From Planctomycetota bacterium (GTDB lineage: Bacteria; Planctomycetota; Planctomycetia; Gemmatales; Gemmataceae): a DNA stretch of 44,741 bases. Below the pieces are notes generated by a model that made no database searches, was not told the DNA's origin, and saw only the letters and a list, made by a program, of their open reading frames with translations. The DNA lies in the NCBI GenBank assembly GCA_021807595.1, contig JAKBCS010000029.1, positions 1 through 44,741 on the forward strand, written 5' to 3'. This document shows, in pieces, positions 10,056 through 18,908 of this stretch (positions are counted from its first letter, which is position 1; every line of letters starts with the position of its first letter). Made by a program: the position numbers and the translations under genes.

Positions 10056-12230
10056 ATGTCGTTTCGGAGAACCACTGGAATCGCACTCCTTTTCGCGCTG
10101 GGGCTGACATCATCGGCGCGCGCCGGCGACGATTCCTTATTCGAGACGAAGATTCGGCCCGTCTTGGCGAAGACTTGTATTCGCTGTCACGGCGGCAAGA
10201 AAACCTCCGGCGGACTGCGCGTGGATTCCCGCCTCGCGCTGCTTGAGGGGGGCGATTCCGGTCCCGCGCTGATCGCCGGACAGCCGGAGCGCAGTCTTCT
10301 GATTCAGGCTCTCCGGCACGAGGGGGAGGGGCCTCACATGCCGCCCAAGGAAAAGCTGCCGCCCCAGGTAGTCGCCGATTTCACCTCATGGGTTCGCGCC
10401 GGGGCGCACTGGCCAACCGAGACGCCGTCCACTCCATCCAAAGAGGGAACATCAACCCACTGGGCGTTTCAGCCCGTGCGCGAGATCAAGCCGCCGACCT
10501 TCGAGGGACACGACGGCAACCCCATCGACGCTCTGTTGCGTGAGAAACAACGTAGGAAGGGGTTGCGGCCAACGGGTCCAGCCGACCGGCGCACATTGCT
10601 CCGCCGGATCACCTACGATCTCACGGGGTTGCCGCCTACTCCGGCAGAGATCGATGCCTTTCTTGCCGATACCTCGCCGAATGCGTTCGATCGAGTTGTG
10701 GATCGCCTACTGGCGAGTCCACACTACGGTGAGCGGTGGGGGCGTCACTGGCTCGATGTGGTGCGCTATGCCGACACTGCCGGAGAAACGGCCGATTACC
10801 CCGTCCCCGATGCTTGGCGCTACCGCAACTACGTCCTCGACGCCTTCAATGCCGACAAGCCATACGATGAGTTTCTCCGCGAGCAAATCGCCGGCGACAT
10901 TCTCGCCTCACAACTGCCCGCCGCCGCGCCGCCGCAACGCCGCGCCGAATTGATCGTGGCCACCGGCTACATCAGCATCGCCCGACGTTTCGGTTTCGAC
11001 CCGCTCAAGGATCATAACCTGACCATCGATGACACGCTCGACACACTCGGCAAGAGCGTTTTGGGATTGGCGCTCGGCTGCGCTCGATGTCACGATCACA
11101 AATACGACCCGATTCCGGCGCGGGACTACTACGCACTCTACGGCATCTTCGATAGCACCCGCTACCCCTTTCCAGGCAGCGAGAAAGACAAACGGCCACA
11201 CGAGATGGTTCCCCTGCGACCTTCGGGCAAGTCGCCGGAACAGGCCTACGCGGTAGCCGAGGGCAAGCCACACAATGTCCGCATTCACAAGCGAGGCGAT
11301 CCGGACTCCCCCGGCGCGGAAGTCCCGCGTCACTTTTTGCAGCTATTCGGCGGGCAAGCTGTATCGCCGAGCGCAGGTAGCGGCCGCTTGCAGCTCGCGG
11401 ACTGGCTGACCGATCCGCGCAATCCCCTCACTGCCCGCGTGATGGTCAATCGCATCTGGCAGGGACACTTCGGAGTCGGTCTGGTGAAGACGGCCAACGA
11501 TTTCGGCACGCGCGGCGAGCCGCCCACGCATCCCGAACTGCTCGATTACCTGGCCGCGCGCTTCATCGAGAGCGGTTGGTCGATCAAGGCGATGCACCGG
11601 TCCATCGTGTTGACGGAAGCGTATCGGCGTTCCAGCACTCTCGACGAACACAATGCGGCGCTCGATCACGATAATGCGTTGCTTTGGCGTTTCTCGCGCC
11701 GGCGTCTGTCGGCGGAGGAGATCCGAGACGCCATGCTCGCGGTTAGCGGCGACCTCGATCCGTCGCCCGGCGGGCCGCATCCGTTCCCTCACTCCAATAC
11801 ATGGGGATTCACGCAGCACACCCCCTTCCTCGCCGTTTACGATCACAACCGTCGAAGCGTTTACCTGATGGCGCAGCGGATCAAGCGCCATCCCTTCCTC
11901 GCCCTGTTCGACGGCGCGGACACTAGTTCCAGTACCGGCGCGCGCAACGCGACGACCGTGCCGACGCAGGCGCTCTTCTTCCTGAACGATCCGTTCGTCC
12001 ATGCGCGCGCGGCCCATCTGGCGCAGCGCTCGTCGAAGTTACCCGACGATGCGACCCGTCTCGATCGCGCGGCACGGCTGATGTATGGCCGACCGGCGAC
12101 GGCACGGCAGGGTGAAGCGGCGGCACGCTTTTTGAAAGCGCGCAGGGCGGAGAAAGCGAGCGACGCCGATGCCTGGGCGGCCTGGCTGCGCGTGATGTTG
12201 TGCAGTAACGAATTCCTTTATGTGGATTGA
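10056..12230 (+). CDS. Planctomycete cytochrome C / DUF1549 / DUF1553 secreted protein (second copy)
   Basis: This is a shorter paralogue (724 aa) of the gene at 14-2710 with the same domain order. It has a signal peptide (residues 1-23, ending SARAG). One CxxCH (CIRCH, 41-45) is followed by GPHMPPKEKLPP. DUF1549 has TYDLTGLPPTP and HYGERWGRHWLDVVRYADTAG, then GCARCHDHKYDPIP, which also contains a CxxCH. DUF1553 has RVMVNRIWQGHFGVG and THPELLDYLA and ends in NEFLYVD. It lacks the roughly 170-residue charged insert of the first copy. The start has GAGG 8 nt upstream. The last 11 nt overlap the DUF1501 gene. Confidence 0.92.
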   Translation: MSFRRTTGIALLFALGLTSSARAGDDSLFETKIRPVLAKTCIRCHGGKKTSGGLRVDSRLALLEGGDSGPALIAGQPERSLLIQALRHEGEGPHMPPKEKLPPQVVADFTSWVRAGAHWPTETPSTPSKEGTSTHWAFQPVREIKPPTFEGHDGNPIDALLREKQRRKGLRPTGPADRRTLLRRITYDLTGLPPTPAEIDAFLADTSPNAFDRVVDRLLASPHYGERWGRHWLDVVRYADTAGETADYPVPDAWRYRNYVLDAFNADKPYDEFLREQIAGDILASQLPAAAPPQRRAELIVATGYISIARRFGFDPLKDHNLTIDDTLDTLGKSVLGLALGCARCHDHKYDPIPARDYYALYGIFDSTRYPFPGSEKDKRPHEMVPLRPSGKSPEQAYAVAEGKPHNVRIHKRGDPDSPGAEVPRHFLQLFGGQAVSPSAGSGRLQLADWLTDPRNPLTARVMVNRIWQGHFGVGLVKTANDFGTRGEPPTHPELLDYLAARFIESGWSIKAMHRSIVLTEAYRRSSTLDEHNAALDHDNALLWRFSRRRLSAEEIRDAMLAVSGDLDPSPGGPHPFPHSNTWGFTQHTPFLAVYDHNRRSVYLMAQRIKRHPFLALFDGADTSSSTGARNATTVPTQALFFLNDPFVHARAAHLAQRSSKLPDDATRLDRAARLMYGRPATARQGEAAARFLKARRAEKASDADAWAAWLRVMLCSNEFLYVD

Positions 12231-13653
12231 ACCGATGATTCCTCGATCCGATTGCTCCTGTTCTCGCCGTTCGTTCGTGCGCTCCGCCGTGGCCGGTTCG
12301 CTGCTGATGCCGGCCATTCTCTCCGAGCTGCTTGCCGAGGATGCGGTTCGCTCTCCTACCGATCCGCTGGCGTCCAAGCGTTCTCACTTTCCGGCCCGTG
12401 CCAAAAGCGTCATCTTCCTCTTTATGAGCGGCGGCGTTTCGCACGTCGATTCGTTCGATCCCAAGCCAAAGCTGTTCGCCGACCACGGCAAATCTATTAA
12501 GCTCGATCATCCCGAAACGCGCAATAGGCCGGGCTACGAGAAGTTATTCCTCAAACGTCCGCAGTGGGAGTTTCATCGTCGCGGAAAGTGTGGCACCGAG
12601 GTCAGCACCCTATTTCCGCATATGGCCGAATGCGTGGACGATCTCGCCGTCCTCCGTTCGCTGCACGCCGACCACTCCAATCATTACAACGCCACGTTGG
12701 GCATGCACACCGGCTCGTTCAATCAAGCCCGGCCCAGCATCGGCTCCTGGGTGAGTTACGGTCTGGGTACTCCCAATCGGAATCTGCCGTCGTTCGTAGT
12801 CCTGGCTCCCCACACGCCGTATGCCGGCGGACAGGTCTGGGCGTCCGACTTTCTACCGGGCAGTCATCAGGGTACGCTGGTGCAGCCGGGTGCCGAGCCG
12901 ATGGCCAACGTGCGTCCGCGCGTCCCAGTCGCACAACAAAAACGCGAACTCGAAGCCTTGGCCGAGTTGAATCGAGAACACTTGGACCGGCACGACGACG
13001 ATCCGGATCTCGTCGCCCGGATTCGCAGTTTCGAGACGGCCTTCGGCATGCAGATGGCCGCCCCGGAAGCGTTCGATCTGTCGAAAGAAAGCGACGCCAC
13101 GCTGGACCTCTACGGATTGCCGCGCGGCGGCACGAAGGGCTTCGCCTGGCAATGTCTCGTCGCTCGCCGTCTCGTCGAACGCGGCGTGCGCTTCATCGAG
13201 CTGATCGATTCCGGGGCCTCGAACAATTGGGACGCGCACGGCGACATGATCGGGCAACATGCCCCGCTGGCCAAAAACGTCGATCGACCAATCGCCGCGC
13301 TCCTGAAAGATCTCAAACGCCGCGGCCTGTTGGACGAGACGCTGGTCGTGTGGACCTCCGAGTTCGGCCGCACGCCGTTCAACAATAGTGCCGACGCCAA
13401 GGGACGCGAACATCATCCCTGGGCCTTCTCCTCGTGGTTGGCGGGCGGCGGCGTCAAGGGAGGAATCGTCCACGGCTCGACCGATGAATACGGCATTCGG
13501 GTCGCCGAGAAGGGCGTACACGTTCACGATTTCCACGCCACCATCCTGCACCTGCTGGGGCTCGATCACACTCGCTTGACCTATCGCCACGCCGGACGCG
13601 ATTTCCGTCTCACCGATGTCAGCGGCGAGATCGTCCGCGCGATTCTCGCCTGA
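12220..13653 (+). CDS. DUF1501 family Tat-exported protein (second copy)
   Basis: 477-aa partner of the preceding DUF1553 gene. It carries a Tat-type signal (CSRRSFVRSA followed by a hydrophobic run), FMSGGVSHVDSFDPKP, HSNHYNATLGMHTGS, WTSEFGRTPF, GREHHPWAFSSWLAGGG and the HATILHLLGLDHTRLTY end. The ATG at 12220 overlaps the upstream stop by 11 nt, matching the first pair. An internal ATG at 12235 would remove five residues and leave the Tat motif intact, so the exact start is open. Activity is unknown, as for the whole family. Confidence 0.92.
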   Translation: MWIEPMIPRSDCSCSRRSFVRSAVAGSLLMPAILSELLAEDAVRSPTDPLASKRSHFPARAKSVIFLFMSGGVSHVDSFDPKPKLFADHGKSIKLDHPETRNRPGYEKLFLKRPQWEFHRRGKCGTEVSTLFPHMAECVDDLAVLRSLHADHSNHYNATLGMHTGSFNQARPSIGSWVSYGLGTPNRNLPSFVVLAPHTPYAGGQVWASDFLPGSHQGTLVQPGAEPMANVRPRVPVAQQKRELEALAELNREHLDRHDDDPDLVARIRSFETAFGMQMAAPEAFDLSKESDATLDLYGLPRGGTKGFAWQCLVARRLVERGVRFIELIDSGASNNWDAHGDMIGQHAPLAKNVDRPIAALLKDLKRRGLLDETLVVWTSEFGRTPFNNSADAKGREHHPWAFSSWLAGGGVKGGIVHGSTDEYGIRVAEKGVHVHDFHATILHLLGLDHTRLTYRHAGRDFRLTDVSGEIVRAILA

Positions 13654-13692
13654 GTCACCGCCGCGCTCGATCTGAGAAGAACGCTGCCTACT

Positions 13693-14169
13693 ATGTTGAA
13701 GATATATTTGAGATTCGTATTGTTGCTGGCTATTCTCGCCGGGTGTGGCCGTAAACCGCCGTATGTCGGTCGCAGTGTCGCCGAGTTGGAACGAATGCTC
13801 GACGACTCCAACCCCACGGTGCAGGTGCAAGGCGCGCACGGCCTGAGTCTTCACGGAGCGGAGGCGCGACCGGCGATTCCGGCATTGGCGCGCGCGCTGA
13901 AGTCGTCGAACGGCTTGCTGCGGCAACAAGCGGCGTTAGCGTTGGGGGAGGTGGGGGCGGAGGAGACAGCGATTGAGGCCTTGGTTTTGGCACTGCACGA
14001 TTCGGAATGGACGGTTCGGCGTCAGGCGGCCGTCTCGTTGGGTAAAATCGGTCCTGCCGCTCGCACTGCCTTGCCGGCCTTGCATCGCTGTCGTGAGGAC
14101 GAAAACACGCTCGTTCGCAAGGCGGCCGAACGAGCGTTGTCCAGTATCAAAGGCGATCTCAAAAGATGA
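13693..14169 (+). CDS. HEAT-repeat lipoprotein
   Basis: 158-aa predicted lipoprotein. A hydrophobic signal ends in the lipobox LAGC (Cys at residue 18). It is followed by four or so HEAT/PBS-lyase-type repeats with the pattern ArPAIPALarAL...LRQQAALALGEVG and VRRQAAVSLGKIGPAA. HEAT arrays usually serve as protein-binding scaffolds; no enzyme motif is present. It lies 39 bp after the DUF1501 gene on the same strand and could be the last gene of that transcript. It is convergent with another HEAT protein at 14226. Confidence 0.8.
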   Translation: MLKIYLRFVLLLAILAGCGRKPPYVGRSVAELERMLDDSNPTVQVQGAHGLSLHGAEARPAIPALARALKSSNGLLRQQAALALGEVGAEETAIEALVLALHDSEWTVRRQAAVSLGKIGPAARTALPALHRCREDENTLVRKAAERALSSIKGDLKR

Positions 14170-14225
14170 TCGCGCCGCTAAACACGTCTCCGGACGGCAC
14201 GGATCGAGGGGCGCTCCCACTTTGC

Positions 14226-14912
14226 TTATTTGTTCTTCTGAATGTTTCGCAAAGCCATATTCGCAGCCTGGCGCAGACCGCGAGGCGTCTTGGCTTTCTT
14301 ATCCGTTAGGGCACGCAGGGTTTCGATGGCGGCTTTATCGCCGGACTTCGCAAGGGTGCCCAATGCGGTGGCAGCGTCAATCCGCAAGTCTTCGGGAGCG
14401 ACTTTCTTCTTGCCTTTACCCGCGTTCTCTTTCACCATGTCGGTCAGGGCAGGCACGGCCGCATGCGCTGCATTGCCCAGTTTCACCAACGAATCGATGG
14501 CCTGGCGGCGCGTGGAGGCATCCTTATCGTGATCGCCGAGGACGCCAATAAGCGTTTCCAGTCCCGAAGAGCCGACCTTGCCGAGCGAGTGAGCAGCGGC
14601 GTTCTGCACTTCCTTGCGCGAATCGTTCAGGGCGGCTGTCAACGCGCGGACGGCGGAACCGGCATCCGGTCCTATCTCGCCGAGCGCCTGAGCTGCGAAG
14701 CGACGAACGAACATATCTCGATCTTTTAAGGCTTCGATGAGGGCCGGAACTGCTGCCTTGGATTGCGCGCCTCCCTCGCCCAATGATTTGGCCGCGGCGC
14801 GCCGGGCGTCGTTATCGCCGCTCTTCAGTTGTTTCACTAATTCGTCAACGCCGGCTCCCTGAGCCAACGATGCAAACACGACCACCGCAATCGACCCCAG
14901 GACGTGTTTCAT
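14226..14912 (-). CDS. Secreted HEAT-repeat protein
   Basis: 228-aa protein. Its signal peptide (residues 1-20, ending AQGA) is followed by HEAT repeats (DARRAAAKSLGEGG, VRRFAAQALGEIGPDA, VQNAAAHSLGKVG, DLRIDAATALGTLAKSG), about one every 35-37 residues. Tails of the repeats are Lys-rich. I start at ATG 14912, where a GGGGG run lies 7-11 nt upstream. A longer frame open to 15038 has no signal peptide and looks non-coding. It lies 143 bp downstream of the lipM-like gene on the same strand, so it may be a distal member of the gcv transcript or have its own promoter. A binding or scaffold role is inferred only. Confidence 0.8.
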   Translation of the reverse strand: MKHVLGSIAVVVFASLAQGAGVDELVKQLKSGDNDARRAAAKSLGEGGAQSKAAVPALIEALKDRDMFVRRFAAQALGEIGPDAGSAVRALTAALNDSRKEVQNAAAHSLGKVGSSGLETLIGVLGDHDKDASTRRQAIDSLVKLGNAAHAAVPALTDMVKENAGKGKKKVAPEDLRIDAATALGTLAKSGDKAAIETLRALTDKKAKTPRGLRQAANMALRNIQKNK

Positions 14913-15055
14913 GGTGGTTCCCCCTCCGCGTACACATTCGAGTTGATGGAGATACTGGGAAAGCGAAGCGCATTCCCACCGGATAAGCCAGTATAGCATG
15001 GCAAACCGGTCCCATATTGGACGGCACGAAACGCTCAAAAGTTCCTTCCAATCGA

Positions 15056-15796
15056 TCAGCGTTTTTCATTCCATGCCGGATGGGTGTATTTGGTGACTAC
15101 CAATTCCTCAATGTGTTGTCGGTCCTGAAGGCTCCACTCCGTCGGCGTCAGACTCCAATTCGTTCGGTATCTCAATTGTTCAACGATCGCGTGGCCCAAC
15201 GATTCGGGCGACAAAGTTGAGCCGGTAAGCTCTCGGATGCCCCGCAAGCGCGGAGCGTGGGGACTGGCAGCGAGTAAGACGCCGCCGTGTTGCAGCAGCG
15301 CTCCGCGCTGCTTTCGCTGCGCGCTGCCGGCGATCTTGGCGTCGCCGATGCGCAAATCGCCCGGCGTGTGATGGAGAAAACAAAGCACATTGCCGAGCTT
15401 TCTCTCTTCGTTTTGTCCGCAAGTGCTTGCCAGGATGCCGAACGATGCGAGCGCGTCGGCCAAGATTCCGTGCAGGTGACACAACCACGATTCGCCTCGC
15501 CTCTGCCAAGGAAAACCGGGAGGGAGGGCTAAGGCGTAGGTCAATTCGTAGTGGTGAACCAGCGCCTCTCCCCCCGTCGGTCGTCGCACCCAGGCGAGAG
15601 GTTGCAAGTTCGGATCGACGCGACTTGCCGCGCTCGGTTGAAAATAGCCCAGACTGAGCGTCGGTTGCGACCAACCGTAGAGACGAAACGAGGCCAACCC
15701 GCCCAGAGCCGATGCCAACAGCGTCTCATCGGCGGCCATGTTCCACGCCCCGTCGGCGGCGCGATACGGCAATAAACGACAATGAGGAGGCATCAT
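15056..15796 (-). CDS. lipM: Octanoyltransferase, LipM-like (lipoate/octanoate transferase family)
   Basis: 246-aa member of the biotin/lipoate protein ligase (BPL/LplA/LipB) superfamily. The motifs RRPTGGEALVHHYELTY (71-87) and KIAGSAQRKQRGALLQHGG (from 154) are the substrate pocket and catalytic Lys region. A Cys at residue 139 (CFLHHTPGDL) sits 15 residues before Lys154. This is the spacing I recall for the acyl-accepting Cys of B. subtilis LipM, so Cys-dependent octanoyl transfer from ACP to GcvH is favoured over ATP-dependent lipoate ligation. The start codon overlaps the gcvPB stop as ATGA (15793-15796). Its place at the end of a glycine-cleavage operon points to GcvH as acceptor. The alternative is LplA-type lipoate-protein ligase. 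Confidence 0.8.
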   Translation of the reverse strand: MMPPHCRLLPYRAADGAWNMAADETLLASALGGLASFRLYGWSQPTLSLGYFQPSAASRVDPNLQPLAWVRRPTGGEALVHHYELTYALALPPGFPWQRRGESWLCHLHGILADALASFGILASTCGQNEERKLGNVLCFLHHTPGDLRIGDAKIAGSAQRKQRGALLQHGGVLLAASPHAPRLRGIRELTGSTLSPESLGHAIVEQLRYRTNWSLTPTEWSLQDRQHIEELVVTKYTHPAWNEKR

Positions 15797-17247
15797 GGCT
15801 TCGAATCGGCTCGCCAACACAACAGAGGTTCCTTGGCCGCCTTTACTTCGTCGGGCCGACTCAACGCCAGATCGTGAGGCGCATCGTGGAGGAAATCGGC
15901 GTCCTCGTCTCGAATGCGGATCAGGGCATCGGCAAAGGCGTCGAGCGTCTCCTTGCTCTCCGTTTCGGTCGGCTCGATCATCAGCGCTTCGGGCACCACC
16001 AGGGGGAAATAGACGGTCGGTGCGTGATAACCAAAGTCGAGCAATCTTTTGCCGATGTCCATGGCGCTGATCTTGCGCTCCCGACGCAGGGCGCGCGCGC
16101 TGGCGACGAATTCGTGCATACAGCGGTCGCCGTGTGGAACATCGAATACATGCTTCAAGCGGCTGAGGAGATAATTGGCGTTGAGTACGGCATTCTCGCT
16201 CACTTCGCGGAGTCCGTCCGGCCCCAAGGTGCGAATGTACAACCAGCCGCGCAGCAAAATGCCGACGTTGCCGAAGAAGCTGCGCACGCGGCCAATGGAC
16301 TGAGGCCGATCGAAGTCGAGTGCATACCGTTCGCCGGAGCGGACGACGAGCGGCGACGGGAGAAACGGTACGAGTTGCTTCCGCACCGCTATCGGCCCCG
16401 ACCCAGGACCGCCGCCGCCGTGAGGGCCGGTGAAGGTCTTATGGACGTTGTAGTGCATCATGTCCGCACCGAAGTCGCCCGGTCGGGTGATGCCGAGAAT
16501 CGCGTTCATGTTCGCGCCATCGAGGTAGACGAGCGCTCCGCGTTGATGCAACAGATCGGTAATCGTGGCAATCTGATCGTCGAACAGGCCGAGCGTATTC
16601 GGATTGGTAATCATGAACACGGCGGCACGGTCGTCGAGCTTGGAGCGTAAATCGTCGAGATCGACCAACCCGCGCGCGTCGCTTTTGACGCTGACGGCAT
16701 CGAAGCCGGCCAGTGCGGCGCTGGCGGGGTTGGTTCCGTGCGCGCTATCGGGAATGAGAACGCGCGAACGCTTCTCGCCCTTGTCGCGATAGTAAGCCGC
16801 CGCCACCAGCAGCGCCGTCAGTTCGCCTTGCGCCCCGGCAGCCGGTTGCAGTGATACGCCGTCCAACCCGGCGATCTCGGCCAAGAGATTCTGCATTTCC
16901 CAGAGGATCGCCAGCATACCCTGGCATGAGTCATCGCTCTGTAGCGGATGCACGTCGATCAACCCCGAAAGCGACGCCAGCCGTTCGTGCCGCTTGGGAT
17001 TGTACTTCATGGTACACGACCCTAGCGGATAGAAATTGGTGTCGATGGCCATGTTGCGCGTCGAGAGATTGACGAAATGGCGGATCAAATCGATCTCGCC
17101 GACTTCGGGCAACGGTGGCAGTTCCGCGGCCAAAGCCGACGACGGCAGCGTATTCTCGGTCGGCACATCGCATGGGGGCAAACGATGGCAGCGCCGACCC
17201 GGATGGCTCAGTTCGAACAATAACTCGGTCGATTGTCGTTTATCCAT
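15793..17247 (-). CDS. gcvPB: Glycine dehydrogenase (decarboxylating) subunit 2
   Basis: 484-aa beta half of split P-protein. With GcvPA it forms the PLP enzyme that decarboxylates glycine and passes the aminomethyl group to lipoyl-GcvH. The PLP lysine is K270 in MHYNVHKTFTGPHGGGGPG. Other family segments are FYPLGSCTMKYNPK, SLQPAAGAQGE, DSAHGTNPASA and YLDGANMNA. I start at ATG 17247 rather than the in-frame codon at 17271. This ATG overlaps by 8 nt a stop created by a duplicated sequence, and GAGG lies 10 nt upstream. The first 25 nt are one copy of a direct repeat whose other copy covers the end of gcvPA. It is followed by lipM with a 4-nt overlap. Confidence 0.95.
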   Translation of the reverse strand: MDKRQSTELLFELSHPGRRCHRLPPCDVPTENTLPSSALAAELPPLPEVGEIDLIRHFVNLSTRNMAIDTNFYPLGSCTMKYNPKRHERLASLSGLIDVHPLQSDDSCQGMLAILWEMQNLLAEIAGLDGVSLQPAAGAQGELTALLVAAAYYRDKGEKRSRVLIPDSAHGTNPASAALAGFDAVSVKSDARGLVDLDDLRSKLDDRAAVFMITNPNTLGLFDDQIATITDLLHQRGALVYLDGANMNAILGITRPGDFGADMMHYNVHKTFTGPHGGGGPGSGPIAVRKQLVPFLPSPLVVRSGERYALDFDRPQSIGRVRSFFGNVGILLRGWLYIRTLGPDGLREVSENAVLNANYLLSRLKHVFDVPHGDRCMHEFVASARALRRERKISAMDIGKRLLDFGYHAPTVYFPLVVPEALMIEPTETESKETLDAFADALIRIRDEDADFLHDAPHDLALSRPDEVKAAKEPLLCWRADSKP

Positions 17248-17316
17248 ATTCAGTTTCCCTCTCGTTCCCACGCAGGAGCGTGGATACGAGGAACTCGGTC
17301 GATTGTCGTTTATCCA
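17222..17316. repeat. 25-bp direct repeat flanking a palindromic insert at the gcvPA/gcvPB junction
   Basis: Perfect 25-bp direct repeats lie at 17222-17246 and 17292-17316, separated by 45 bp. Inside is a hairpin: 17261-17273 (CTCGTTCCCACGC) pairs with 17278-17290 (GCGTGGATACGAG), a 13-bp stem with two mismatches and an AGGA loop. On the minus strand the copy at 17292 spans the gcvPA stop and the copy at 17222 begins gcvPB. Both give a (G/A)TGGATAA stop/start overlap of 8 nt. A 25-codon frame from GTG 17317 ends at TAA 17240, overlapping the gcvPB ATG, so ribosomes could be handed on twice. The simplest reading is a palindrome insertion that duplicated the old start region. Confidence 0.9.
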
Positions 17317-18722
17317 CGATTCTCTTGCCTCACTCGTCCGCCTCGGATGGACGGCGTTTGAATTCCATTCGCCTCACGCTTGTGTCGATCCTCCATCGCA
17401 GTCGCCAAGCCGTCGATCTCGCCGCGGGTCCGTTTCTCCGTGACCGCGATACTCAAACACGATTCCAAATGCGGATACCAACGACCGAGATGCAACCCCG
17501 CGTGATAGCCCTTCTCAAGCAAGTCGGCCAGCAGTGAAGGTACCGATTCCTCGACTTGCAGAGTGAACTCTTTGAAAAACGGTCGATTGAACCGAAGCCG
17601 AACGCCCGGCATCTGCGTCAGCCGCTCGGCGGCATAGTGTGCCTTGCGCGCACACAATTCTGCCGTTTCCTTTAGACCCTGGGGACCGAGCGCGGCCAGG
17701 TAAACGGTCGCCTTGAGGGCCATCAACCCCTGATTGGTGCAGATGTTGCTCGTTGCCTTTTCGCGGCGAATATGCTGCTCGCGCGTTTGCAGCGTCAGTA
17801 CCCAGCAGCGTTTGCCGCGACGATCCACCGTTTGCCCGACGAGCCTTCCCGGCATCTTGCGGACGAACTCTTGGCGGCAAGCCAGCAATCCCAAATAAGG
17901 CCCGCCGTAGCTCATCGAATTGCCAAGGCATTGCCCCTCGGCGACAGCGATGTCGGCTCCGTATTGTCCGGGACGTGTCATCAAACCCAGGCCGATGGGA
18001 TCGAAACTAACGATAAACAGAGCGCCGGTCTCGTGGGCGATTTTCGCCAACGCCTCAGGCTCCTCCAGACAGCCGAAGAAGTTGGGGTGCTGGGCCACCA
18101 CGCAAAGCGTATGCTCATCGACGGCGCGCTTGACATCGTCGGGATCGAGAAAGCCGTGGGGAGTGGGCAGCGTTTGCAACCGTAAATCGAGGTTGGCGAG
18201 ATAGGTTGCGAGTGTCTGTCGATATTCGGGATGCAGGCTTTCGGCGATCAAAACCGTATGGCGTTTGGGATGGACGTTCAAGGCCATCAGTACGGCTTCA
18301 GCCACGGCGCTACCACCTTCGTAGAGGCTGGCATTGGCCACATCCAATCCGGTGAGTTGACAAATAAGAGTCTGAAACTCGAAGAATGCCTGCAAGCTCC
18401 CCTGACTGGCTTCGGCCTGATAGGGGGTGTACGCCGTGTAAAACTCGCTGCGTCCGGCCACGGCATCGACCACGGCAGGGATGAAGTGATCGTAGGCCCC
18501 GCCGCCGAGAAAACAGACGGTGTCGCCCGCGGGTCGATTGTGCCCAGCCAATTCCCGCACCAGGGACGACAACGCAATCTCGTCGAGTGCTTCGGGAGCT
18601 TCTAAGGGACGATTGAGGCGCAGAGATGCTGGAATCTTGTCGAATAGCTCCTCAATGGAGGAGACGCCGATGGCCGCGAGCATGGACCGACGGTCTTCGG
18701 GGGTATTCAGAACGTAGGACAA
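17310..18722 (-). CDS. gcvPA: Glycine dehydrogenase (decarboxylating) subunit 1
   Basis: 470-aa alpha half of split P-protein, partner of GcvPB. Recognisable segments: SYVLNTPEDRRSML at the N-terminus, FLGGGAYDHFIPAVVDAV, FYTAYTPYQAEASQG, QTLICQLTGLDVANASLYEG and NSMSYGGPYLGLLA. The best start is a TTG at 18722 (giving MSYVLNT), because GGAGGT lies 4 nt upstream within the longer open frame. This matches the usual N-terminus of the family. A TTG at 18746 would add eight unrelated residues. The C-terminal tail is unusually basic, and the stop lies inside the 25-bp repeat shared with gcvPB. The gap upstream to gcvH is 186 bp with no other feature seen. Confidence 0.94.
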   Translation of the reverse strand: MSYVLNTPEDRRSMLAAIGVSSIEELFDKIPASLRLNRPLEAPEALDEIALSSLVRELAGHNRPAGDTVCFLGGGAYDHFIPAVVDAVAGRSEFYTAYTPYQAEASQGSLQAFFEFQTLICQLTGLDVANASLYEGGSAVAEAVLMALNVHPKRHTVLIAESLHPEYRQTLATYLANLDLRLQTLPTPHGFLDPDDVKRAVDEHTLCVVAQHPNFFGCLEEPEALAKIAHETGALFIVSFDPIGLGLMTRPGQYGADIAVAEGQCLGNSMSYGGPYLGLLACRQEFVRKMPGRLVGQTVDRRGKRCWVLTLQTREQHIRREKATSNICTNQGLMALKATVYLAALGPQGLKETAELCARKAHYAAERLTQMPGVRLRFNRPFFKEFTLQVEESVPSLLADLLEKGYHAGLHLGRWYPHLESCLSIAVTEKRTRGEIDGLATAMEDRHKREANGIQTPSIRGGRVRQENRG

Positions 18723-18908
18723 GCCGACCTCCAAACAAAAGATCAAGACTTCGCTTTATTCGGTGGGGGGTGGAGCTGGGATTCTCATCCCCGCATCATT
18801 CTCGTAGTTGCCCCAACCGATTTGCCAACACATGAAGCGTTGTTCCGGTTCTTACTTCGTCTACGGCGGCGGGATCAGAATGTTCACGCCTCGCCCCCCT
18901 CGTCTCGC

